Translations under genes and position numbers: made by a program | Assembly: GCF_001905005.1 (NCBI RefSeq) | Contig: NZ_LWKZ01000026.1 | Coordinates: 310,001 to 374,000 of the forward strand | Origin: Streptomyces sp. CB02923 | Lineage (GTDB): Bacteria; Actinomycetota; Actinomycetes; Streptomycetales; Streptomycetaceae | Length of the DNA stretch: 64,000 nt | Direction of reading: 5' to 3' | Notes under the pieces: generated by a model | Told to the model about the DNA's origin: nothing | The model's database searches: none | The model's input: only the letters and a program-made list of their open reading frames with translations | Part shown: piece after piece, positions 12,201 to 24,200 of the stretch | Layout: each line of letters opens with the position of its first letter | Numbering within the stretch: position 1 is the stretch's first letter

Positions 12201-15200
12201 CGGGAGAGGTCCACGCCTGCGGCCAGGTGTTCGTGCCGGCCGTGGCTCTCCACATCCACCACCGTCCCGCCCTTCTGACTGCCGTGGCGTCGCCACTGCC
12301 CCAGTGCCACGGCGAGAGCGGCCAGCAGCACGTCCTGGACGCCGGCGTGGAAGGCGGTCGGCACCCGGGTCAGCAGCGCAGCGGTCGGTTCGGTCGGCAG
12401 GGTGAGCGTCAGCTGTGCGGCGGTGCCGGTCACGTTCCGCCCGGTTCCTGGGGCCTGGCCGGAAAACAGAGGCTCGGCGTCTTGCAGGATTCGCCTCCAT
12501 GCCGGCAGTTCGGCTGCCCGTTCAGGGCGGTGGGCCTCGGTGGTGAGCAGGTCGGCCCAGCGGCGTACCGAGGTGCCCACCGGGTGCAGGGGTGCGGGCC
12601 GGCCGGCTGACGCTCCGTGCCAGGCGGCTTGCAGGTCGGGAAGCAGAATCCGCCAGGAGACTCCGTCAACCACCAGATGGTGGATCACCAGCAGCAATCG
12701 GCCAGGCCGGGCCGGCCCCGCATCGCACCACACGGCCTGGAGCATGACCCCCGCCTGCGGGGCCAGCCTCGCACGGGCCTCCGTGAACTGTTCGGCCATC
12801 ACCGCCCGGAGACTGTCGTCGTCCGGTGTGGCCGTCTGCACACGGCGAATCCACCCTTCGGCGGGGGTTGCTCCGGGGGGAGGTACTTCCAGGGCCCAGC
12901 TTCCCTGCGGCCCGATGTTCAGCCGGGACCTGAGCATGTCGTGGTGATCGACCAGGGCCTGCACCGCCCCGGCGAGCCGCTCCAGGCCCGCCCCTGCCGG
13001 CACCTCCACCAGCATCGCCTGGCAGAACCCGTCGACCGGGCCGCCCCACTGCCGCCACCACTCCGCAATCGGCGTCGGCGCGATGTCACCGATTCCCACA
13101 TCCGCGGCTGTCGGAGTCTCGTTGTGGTCCTGTTGCGTAGCCACCGCGGCCAGACCGGCCACCGTCTTGTGGGCGAAGACATCCCGCGGGGTGATCACCA
13201 TGCCTGCCGCTCGTGCCCGCGCCACCACTTGAATCGCCAGGATGCTGTCCCCGCCCAGATCGAAGAAACCCTCCTCGGCCCCGACCGCGGGCAGGCCCAG
13301 AACCTCGGCGAACATGTCGGCGAGCAGTTGTTCCTGTGACGTCCTTGGTGCTCGGCTGGTCCCGGCGGCACCCCGTTCCGGAGCCGGGAGTGCGCTGCGG
13401 TCGAGTTTTCCGTTGGGGGTCAACGGCAACGCGTCCAGGCGGACGAACGTGGCGGGCATCATGTAGTCGGGGAGCCGTGTCCGCAGGTGGTCGTGCAACT
13501 CGTTGATCAGCGCGCTGGTTTCGCGGAGACCCGTCGGGTTGTTCGTCAGCGATGACAACAGCGTCCCGGTGGTACCACCGGGTGGTGGGCACAGGTCGGT
13601 GAGGATGGCTGACGGCATCCGCGTCGTGTCGCCGAGCACGATGTCCACCGTGTCTTCGGTGGTGGAAGACCAGGTGATGCCGGCCCAGTAGCCGCATTGC
13701 TGCGCGAGGCCGTGGAATGCCTCGGGATCGATGAGGTTCTCGTGATCGTCGTTCGTGGCGTGCAGCTGGGCCAGCAGGTCCGCGACCGGGGTGTCGTCGG
13801 CCAGTACTGCCTTTGCCAGAGCGGTTTCTCGTACGACGCGGTGGTTCGGCACTCCGGTGATCCGCAGTCGAGCTGGACGTCGCGTCGTGAGGAACTCACT
13901 CAACTCGCTCAGCCCCTCGACGTGCCGTCCCCAGACAAGCTTGTCCGGTTCCTTGAGAGGAAGCGGAGTGATCGGGTGTTTGTGCAGGGTGACGTCGTAG
14001 CGGTATCGGGAGAGTTCGTTGCGGTGTTTACCGCGTTTGGTCTGGATGGAGACGCCGGCGACGTCGTCACAGTGGGCTTGCAGCGTGGTGAAGAACTCCG
14101 GGGCGATCAGGAGTTCCCTTTCGGACAGGAGGGCCTGCTCCACTGTGCGGCGCAAGGTCGGCAAGTTGGTGGCGGGATCGGCTTTGTGCAGCTGCACGGC
14201 GGTGGTCAGGGCCCGCTGCAGCCGTAGGTTGCGTACGTCACCGATGAACAGGGTGCCGCCAGGGGCGAGTAGCCGGAGTGTCCGGGTGAGTACGTCGACG
14301 AGGTAGTCGGTGGTGGGGAAATACTGGACGACCGAGTTCAGGATGACGGTGTCGAACATGCCGGCCGGCAGTCCGTTGGTGTCGTGTGCGGGTTGTGTGC
14401 GCAGCACGACCCGTTCGGCCAGTTCGGAGTGCTGGTCCACCTGGTCGGCCAAGGTGTTGACGGCCGTGGCAGAGAAATCGGTGGCCCAGTAGGTTGCGCA
14501 GTGCGGTGCGATCCGGGAGAGCAGCAGTCCGCTGCCGACGCCGACTTCCAGTACGTGGTGGGGGCGCAGTGCCAGGATGCGTGCCACGGCCCCGTCGCGC
14601 CATTCCCGCATGTGCTCGACCGGAATCGGGCTGCCGTCGTAACTACTGTTCCATCCGGAGAAATTCTCGCCGAAATCCGCCTGGTTCCAGGTAGCTGGAA
14701 GTGTGTCGTAGATATCCCGCCACTCTCGGACGTGGTCTTGCTCCAGCCGGTTGTCGCGGTGGCGACGGGTGCCGTTCCCGGTCACGAAGTAGGCGACCAG
14801 GCGCTTGTCGTCCGGCCGATCCGGCTGGTCCTGCCGGGCGATCACCGCGACCCGGGTGATTTCGGGGTGGTCGGTGAGCACTGCTTCGATCTCGCCGGGT
14901 TCGATGCGGAATCCGCGTACTTTCACCTGGTCGTCGGTCCGGCCGAGAAACTCCAGCTGTCCGTCCGCCCGTCGGCGCACCAGATCTCCAGTGCGGTACA
15001 TACGCGACCCCGACGGGCCATAAGGGTCAGCGACGAACCGCTGACCGGTCACACCCGGCCGATTCAGATAACCACGCGCCAACCCCGCCCCCGCCACATA
15101 CAACTCCCCCGCCACACCCGAAGGCACCAACCGCAAACCCCCGTCCAAAACATACGCACGGGCATGCGCCACCGGCCGACCAATCGGCGGCACCCGCAGC

Positions 15201-18200
15201 GACGGAGACAACGGACCACTCATCGTCGCGCACACCGTGAACTCCGTCGGACCATAAGCATTGATCATCCGCCGACCCGACGACCACCTGGACACCAACT
15301 CCGGCGAACAGGCATCTCCCCCCACGACCAATGTCACCGAAGGCGGCACGCCGTCCTCCGGCAAGGCCGCCAGCACAGAGGACGGCAACATCGCGTGCGT
15401 CACGCCCGAATCCGGGTCGGCCAATGCCGTCAGCGGAGATCCGGACGGCACCAACATCAGTGTGGCGCCCGACAACAGTGCCGTACACAATTCCGAGAAC
15501 GATACGTCGAAACTGGGGGAGACGAATTGGAGAACGCGGCTGTCGCAGTTGACCCCAAGCCGTTCGACGTGTGCCGCGACCAGGCCGGCGATTCCCGTGT
15601 GGCTCACGACCACCCCCTTGGGGGTGCCGGTGGAACCAGAGGTGTAGATCACGTACGCCGGATGCTGCGAACTCAACGCAACACCTGGGTTCGTCTGCGG
15701 GCCGGCTTCCTCGTTCCTGACGTTCTCCAGTCGGTCAACTACCAGTACCGGTCGAGCGTCGCCGAGCATGAACGCGATCCGGGCAGCCGGATAATCCGGG
15801 TCCACCGGCAGATACGCTGCCCCTGCCTTCAACACCCCAAGGATCGCCGCCACCAGCTCAGGTGAACGAGGCAGCTGCAACGCGACAATCTGCTCCGGAC
15901 CGACACCTTGAGCGATCAAGGCATGCGCGAACTGATTGGCCCAGGCATTCAGCTCGCAATAGGACCAGACGTCACCTGCGGACATCAGCGCTACCGCATC
16001 GGGCGTTTCCGCCACCTGAGCTTCAAACAATGCAGGCAAGGTGGTGACGGGGACCGGGGCCGCGGTGTTGTCGCAGTTCTCCAGCAGTTGGTGACGTTCG
16101 TCGATGGAGAGCAGATTGATTACGCTGATAGGCCGGTCGGGATCGGCGACCACAGCTTCGAGCAGGCGCGTCCAGCGGGCGAGAAGGGTTTCGACGGTGG
16201 AGGGGTCGAACAGGTCGGTGGCGTATTCGATGATCCCGAAGATGCCCTGAGGAGTGCCGTCCGGGTTGTGTCGTTCGGACAGGCCGAAGCCGAGGTCGAA
16301 CTTGGCGGTACGGGTCGGTGCCGGCAGGACGGACAGGTGAAGGCCGGGCAGTTCGAAGGTGCCCGCGGGGGCGTTCTGCAACGCCAGCATGGTTTGGAAC
16401 AAGGGGTGGTGCGACAGTGAGCGGGTCGGGTTGAGGACATCGACAAGATGCTCGAAGGGGATGTCCTGATGGGCGTAGGCGGCCAGCGAGCCCTCCCGCG
16501 CACGGATGAGCAACTCGGTGAAGGTCGGGTCGCCCGAGGTGTCGGTGCGCAGGACGAAGGTGTTGACGAAGAAGCCGACGAGATCATCCAGCGCCTGGTC
16601 GGTGCGCCCGGCGATCGGACTGCCGATCGGGATGTCGGTGCCCGCACCCAACCGGGTGAACAATGCCGCAAGCCCCGCCTGTAGCACCATGAACAGACTG
16701 GCCCCCGACCGACGCGCTACAGCAGTCAGCCCGGCGTGCAACTCCGCAGTCAGCTCGACCGGGATGTGGTCGCCGCGGTAGGACGCCACCGCGGGACGTG
16801 GCCGATCGGTCGGCAGGACGATGCACTCGGGCAGCCCTGCCAAGGTCCTCTTCCAGTAGGCAAGCTGTGTGGCGATCAGGTTGTTGCTGTCGCCCTCGTC
16901 GCCGAGGAGGTCGTGCTGCCACAGGGTGTAGTCGGCATACTGCACCGGCAACGGCACCCAGTCAGGATCCTCGCCTCGGCATCGTGCGGCGTAAGCGGTG
17001 GTGAGGTCGCGCGACAACGGCCTCATCGACCAGCCGTCACCGGCGATGTGATGCACCACGACCAACAGCACATGCTCGTCCGGCGCCAGTGCGAACAACC
17101 GTGCCCAAACCGGTGGTTCGGCTGTCAGGTCGAACTGGTGGCGAGCCGCCACGGTCAACCGATCTGACAGGTCGGCCTCGCGGCTTTCCACGACCGCCAT
17201 CCGGGGGCGGGCCACGTTCGCGTCAAGCACCAGCTGGCACGGCACGCCGGCGGTATCGGGGAAGGTGGTGCGCAACGCCTCGTGCCGCTCGACCACGTCC
17301 CCCAGCGCGTTCCGCAGGGCCTCCACCTCCAACCCGCCGGACAACCGCATCGCCAGGGGGATGTTGTAGGTGGGAGAGGGTCCTTCCAGGTGGTGCAGGA
17401 ACCACAGTCGCCGTTGGGCGAAGGACAGCGGCAGTGTTTCCGGCCGGGGCACCGGGACCAGGGCGGGCCGTGCTACCCCGGCGCCCTCCACTTCCCGGGC
17501 CAGGCCGCCCGGGGTGGGCGTCTGGAAGAGGGTGCGCACCTGCAACTCGACACCGAAGGCCACCCGTACGCGGGCGATCAGACGGGTGGCCAACAACGAA
17601 TGCCCGCCCAGCTCGAAGAAGCTGTCCTCGACCTCCACCGTGGGCAGGCCCAGGACCTGGGCGAACAGGCCGCACAGAATCTCTTCGGCCGCTGTGCGCG
17701 GCCCCTGCGGGACCGAGGCCGCACCGTATTCCGGGGCGGGCAGGGCGTGGCGGTCCAGCTTGCCGTTGGCCGTCAGCGGCAGTGCATTCAGGGGCACTAC
17801 CGCCGCAGGCACCATGTACTGCGGCAAACGCCCGGCGACAAAGGCGCGGACCACGGCCGGCTCCAGCACCGCCCCTTCCGTGGGGACCACATAGCCGACC
17901 AGTCGTTTGCCACCAGGACGGTCCTCGCGCACCACCACGGCTGCCCGGCCCACCTGCGGATGCGCTGCCAGGGCGGTGGCCACCTCGCCGGGTTCGATGC
18001 GGAATCCGCGTACTTTCACCTGGTCGTCGGTCCGGCCGAGAAACTCCAGCTGTCCGTCCGCCCGCCGACGCACCAGATCTCCAGTGCGGTACATACGGGA
18101 CCCCGACGGGCCATAAGGGTCGGCGACGAACCGCTGACCGGTCACACCCGGCTGCTTCAGATAACCACGCGCCAACCCCGCACCCGCCACATACAACTCC

Positions 18201-21200
18201 CCCGCCACACCCGAAGGCACCAACCGCAACCCCCCGTCCAGAACATACGCACGGGCATACGCGACCGGCCGACCAATCGGCGGCACCCGCAGCGACGGAG
18301 ACAACGGACCACTCATCGTCGCGCACACCGTGAACTCCGTCGGACCATAAGCATTGATCATCCGCCGACCCGACGACCACCTGGACACCAACTCCGGCGA
18401 ACACGCCTCACCCGCCACCACGAGCGTCGACACCGACGGCGACAGCCCGTCGTCCTCCAACGCCGCCAACACCGACGCCGGCAGCGTCACATGGGTCACG
18501 CCCACATCTGGGTCGGCCAACGCCGCGAGCAGGGTCGCGGACGGCGCCAGCACCAACGCAGCGCCTGACAGCAGTGCCGTACACAACTCCGAGACCGACG
18601 CGTCGAAACTGGGTGAGGCGAACTGAAGAATCCGGCTGTCGGCCTCGATCCGGAACCGTTCGATCTGCGCGGCGGCAAGGCCGGCGATGCCGCCATGACG
18701 GACCAGCACCCCCTTGGGCCGCCCGGTGGAACCCGAGGTGTAGATCAGGTAGGCGGGGTGCGCCGAGGTGAGGGGGCCGGCGCGGTCGTCATCGTCCGGT
18801 GCGGAGTCCGGGCAGGCGGTCAGGGCTTCGGCGGTGGCCGGGTCGTCCAGGATCAGGTGGGGAACGGTGGTCCGGGGCAGCCTGTCGGCGGTCTCATCGA
18901 GGGTGACCAGCAGGGTGGGGGTGGCCTCGCGCAGCATGAACGCGATGCGTTCCGGTGGGTAGTCAGGGTCGACGGGCAGGAAGGCAGCGCCGGTCTTCAG
19001 GACGGCCAGCGTGGAGGTGATCAGGTGCGCCGAGCGGGGCAGTACCAGCGCCACGATGTGCTCCGGCCCCGCCCCATGAGCGATCAGCAGGTGGGCCAGG
19101 CGGTTGGCCCGGGAGTCCAGTTGCGTGTAGGTGAGCTGTTCGTCCGTTGCCCGGATGGCGATCGCGTCAGGGGTGCGCGCGGCCTGGGCCTCGAACAACT
19201 GAGGCAGCGTGGTCGCGGGCAGTTCGTGGGCGGTGGTGTTCCCCTCAGTCAGGAGTTGGTGGCGCTCGACGGGGGTGAGCAGGTCGATGTCACCGATTCG
19301 TTGCTCAGGAGCCGCAGCGAATGCCGTCAGCAGTCGGTGCAGGCGGTCGAGGACGGTCTCGATGGTCGCCCGGTCGAACAGGTCGGTGTTGTACGCGATC
19401 GTGCCCTCGATGCCGGCCGGTGTCCCATCAGGGGCGGGGCGCTCGGACAGGGAAAAGGCCAGGTCCATCTGGGCGGTGCCGGTCGCCACCGGCACCGTGC
19501 GGGACTGCAGGCCGGGCAGTTCCAGCCCGGTGCTCCCGATGTTCTGCCAGGCGAGCATGGTCTGGATCAGCGGGTGGTGGGCGAGTGAGCGGGGCAGGTC
19601 GAGGGCCTCGATGAGGTGCTCGAAGGGGACGTCCTGGTGGGCATAGGCGTCCAGGCTTCGCTCACGTACTCGCGCGACGAGCTCCCGGACGGTGGGGCGG
19701 CCGGAGGTGTCCACACGCAGCACCAGGGTGTTGACGAAGAAGCCGACGAGGTCGTCCAGCGCCTGGTCGGTGCGCCCGGCGATCGGAACGCCGATGGGGA
19801 TATCGGCGCCTGCCCCCAGGCGGCTCAGCAGCGCAGCCAGCCCGGCGTGCACCACCATGAACACGCTCGCCCGACAGGCCCGAGCCAGCCCGGTCAGTCC
19901 GGCGTGCAGCTCTGGTTCCCACTGAAACGTGAGGTTTTCCCCGTGGTGGGACGCCTGCGGTGGGTGGGGCCGGTCGACCGGCAAGGAGATGCGCTCGGGC
20001 ACTCCCGCCAGTGCCTGTTTCCAGTACGTGAGCTGGGTGGCGAGCAGGCTGTCCGGGGCGTCCGGGGCACCGAGGAGTTGGTGCTGCCACAGGGTGTAGT
20101 CGACGTAGTGCGCCGGCAGCGGATGCCAGGCGGGGGCTTCCCCGAGGCACCTGGCCGCGTACGCGGTGGTGAGATCACGGGACAACGGGCCCATCGACCA
20201 TCCGTCGGCAGCGATGTGGTGCACCACCACCAGCAGCACGTGTTCGTCGGGGCCGAGCGCGAGCAACTGTGCCCGCAAGGGCGGCTCGGCCGCCAGGTCG
20301 AACGGGCGCCGCGCCATTGCCGTCAGCTCCGCCTCCAGGCCGCCCTCGCCGACGCTGACCACCTCCAGCGACGGCCGGGCGCAGCAGGCGTCGAGCAGCT
20401 GCTGGCGCGGTACTCCGGCGGTGTCGGGGAAGAGGGTGCGCAGACTCTCGTGGCGTTCGGTCACGTCCGCCAGTGCGTTCTGGAGCGCCTCCCTGTTCAG
20501 CTGACCGGTCAGGCGCACTGCCAGAGGGATGTTGTAGGTGGGGGAAGGCCCTTCCAGGCGGTGCAGGAACCACAGTCGTTGCTGGGCGAAGGACAAGGGG
20601 AGTGTGTCGGGCCGGGAGACAGGCGCCAGGGCCGGTCGCGCTGCCCCGGCCCCTGGGAGTTCCTGGGTGAGTCCGGCTGGAGTGGGAGCCTGGAAGAAGG
20701 TACGGACCTGGAGCTCGACGCCGAAGGTGGTGCGTACTCGGGCGATGAGACGGGTGGCGAGGAGGGAGTGTCCGCCCCGGTCGAAGAAGTTGTCCTCGGC
20801 CCCGATGGCGGGCAGGCCCAGGACCTCGGCGAACAGGCCGCACAGGATTTCCTCGGCCGCTGTGCGCGGACCTCGTGATACGGAAGCCGCGTCGTAGTCG
20901 GGAGCGGGCAGGGCGCGGCGGTCGAGTTTCCCGTTGACCGTCAGCGGCAGGCTGTCCAGGGGCACTACCGTCGCGGGCACCATGTACTGCGGCAGCCGCT
21001 CACCGACGAAGGCCCGTAGGGCGGATGACTCCAGCTCAGTGACATCGGTGGTGTCAGTGGGGACGACATAGCCGATCAGGCGTTGGTCACCGGGACGGTC
21101 CTCGCGCACCACCACTGCCGCGTGGGTGACCCGGGTATGCGCGGCAAGCGCGGCCTCGATCTCGCCCAGCTCGATCCGGAAGCCACGGATCTTGACCTGC

Positions 21201-24200
21201 TCATCCACGCGTCCCAGAAACTCCAGCTGCCCGTCCGCCCGCCGACATGCCACATCCCCGGTCCGGTACATCCGCCCGCCGGGCGGTCCGAAGGGATCAG
21301 CCACAAACCGCTGCGCGGTCAGGCCGGGCCGGTTCAGATACCCGCGGGCCAACTGCGTGCCCGCCACGTACAGCTCGCCGGGAGCACCCACCGGCACCGG
21401 TCGCAGCCCCGCGTCCAACACGTACACCCGGGTGTTCCACACCGGGCTGCCGATAGGTACCGCTCCGGTGTGACGAGCCGGAAGGACGGTGGAGGCGGTG
21501 ACGTCGATGGTGGTCTCGGTGGGGCCGTAGAGGTTGTACAGATGCGCGTCGAGGGTGGCGCCCACGCGTGTCACAAGGTCCGGTGCCAACTCTTCGCCGC
21601 TGGTGACGACCAGGCGGATGCTCTCGCACCGTGCGGCACTCGCTTCGTCGATGAACACCCGCAGCATCGACGGGACGAAGTGCAGGGCGGTGACGGAGGT
21701 GGCTCGGACGAGTTCAGCGAGGTACTTCGGGTCCTCGTGCCCATGGGGGCGGGCTACGACGAGTGTGGCGCCGACGGACAGGGGCCAGAAGAACTCCCAG
21801 ACGGAGACGTCGAACGTCGCCGGCGTCTTCTGGAGCACACGGTCGTGCTCGGAGAGCGCGTACGTACTCTGCATCCACAGCAAGCGGTTCACCAGGGAGG
21901 CGTGCTCGATGGTGACGCCTTTGGGGGTTCCGGTGGAACCGGAGGTGTAGATCACATAGGCGGGATGACGGGGATGGATGGGCCGGTTCCGGTCGGTGTC
22001 GGTGATGGCGGAGGCCGGGATATCGGCCAGGTCCCCGGTAGCGGGAAGGCACACGGGCACCCCAGCGTCTGGGAGGGCCGGCACGGTTTCCGCATCAGCC
22101 AGGACGCAGAGCGGCTGAGAGTCCTCCAGCATGTGCGTGGTGCGTGCTGGAGGGTGGTCGGGGTCGAGGGGGAGGTAGGCGGCGCCGGTTTTGAGGACGG
22201 CCAGCAGCGCGGTGATGAGTTGCGCCGAGCGGGGCAGTGCCAGCGCCACGATGCGTTCCGGTCCCGCACCTCGTGCGATCAGCCATCGGGCCAGCCGGTT
22301 GGCCCGGGCCTCCAGCTGCGCGTAGCTGAGTTCCTCTTCGCCGCAGATCACCGCGGCGGCCGCGGGCGTGCGGGCGGCTTGGGTCTCGAAAAGCTGCGGC
22401 ACCGTGGTGCGGGGAAGCTCGTGGGCGGTGTCGTTCCAGCCGTTCACGAGTTGGCTGCGCTCGGCGGGGGTGAGGAGATCGATCTGCCCGATGGATTGGT
22501 CCGGGTCGGCTGCGAAGGCGGTCAGAAGACGTTGGAACCGGTCGAGCAGGGTATCGATGGCAACCCGGTCGAAGGTGTCGGGGCGGTAGTCCAGTCGCAG
22601 ATGGAGGCGTGGTCCGGGGACAGCGATGAGGCTGAGGGGGTAGTGGGTGGTGTCGCGGCTCTGGATGCCGGTGACGTGCAGGCCGGTGCCGGCCGGCTGG
22701 AGGGCGGCGGTGTCCAGGGGGTAGTTCTCGAAGACGAGGAGGGTGTCGAACAGTTCGGGGTGGCCGCTCAGGCGGTGGAGGTCGGTCAGGCCGAGATGCT
22801 GGTGGGCGATCAGCTGGGACTGTTCATCCTGGAGGCGGGTCAGGAGTGCGGTCAGGGGTTCGGCCGGGTGGAGGCGTACGCGTACCGGCACCGTGTTGAT
22901 CAGCAGACCGACCATGGTCTCCACGCCGGGAATCTGCGGATCGCGTCCAGACACGGTGGTACCGAAGACGACATCGGTGCGGCCGGTCAGGTGACCGAGC
23001 AGGACGGCCCAGGCGCCCTGGAGGAGCGTGTTGGCTGTCAGGCCATGGGCGCGGGCGGCGACCTGGAGTGTGGTGGTGAGTTCGGCGGGCAGCTCACGGA
23101 TGACACGCCGGGGCTGCTGCGGGACATGGGCAGGGCCGGCTGCGGAGGCGATGCGGGTGGGGCCGTCCAGACCGGCGAGCACCTCTTGCCAGGCGGCCTT
23201 GGCGGCTGCTTGGTCCTGTCCGGCTCGCCAGGCCAGGAACTCCCGGTAGCGGGGAGCCGGGCCCAGCCCGGCCCCCTCTCCACCAGCGGCGTAGAGGGCG
23301 AACAGCTCCCGCAGGAGTACGGGCGTCGACCAGCCGTCCAGCAACAGGTGGTGATTGGTCAGGAGCAATCGAAAGCGACCGGGAGCCAAGCAGACAAGCG
23401 TCATGCGCAGCAGCGGACCGGCGACCAGATCGAACCGGCGGGGCCGGTCGGCGCCCTCCAGCTCAGCCAGTTCGGCTTGCTGGGCGGCCGGCTCCAGCCC
23501 GCTCAGGTCATGCTCCTGCCATGGCAGGGCGACGCGGCGGGGGATGGCCTGCACCGGCCGTTCCAGCCCCTCGTGGTGGAAACCGGCCCGCAGAGTGGCA
23601 TGCCGCTCCAGCAACCCCTGACCAGCCACCCGCAACGTCGCCGCATCCAACGGCCCCTCCAGATCCAAGGCCAGCTGGACGTTGTAGACGTCCGCGACAT
23701 CGGTGTCGTAGAGAGCGTGGAAGAGCAGCCCCTCCTGCAACGGAGTCAACGGCCAGACGTCGGCCAGCCCCGGCCCGGCAGCCTGCGGTTGCCCGTCGTG
23801 CTGGGTGCGGGGCGCCTCCAGGTGCTCGATCTGGTTCTGGGTCAGTTGCACCAGCGGCGTGTCCGAGGGGGTCAGCCCGCCTGCGCCGTTGTCGACGCAC
23901 GTGATGATCGCCTCCAGCACGGCGAACCACGCCTGCGCCAGCTCGGCGACTTCCTGCTCCTCCAGCAGGGCACTCGCCCAAGCCCATTCCGCCACCAACC
24001 GCGGTCCGGCAGGCCTCTCACGGGTGTGCGCATTGACCTCCAGAGCATGCGGCAAGGGCATCCCCGAATCCCCGCCCCCGCCCAGCACCGCGCCCAGCTC
24101 GTCGGCCACCGGCGCCCAGAATTCCCCACCACCGGGTGCGCCCAGGCGGCCCAGGTAGTTGAACCCCACCTGCGGGACGGGCAGATCGGCCAACCGGGGA

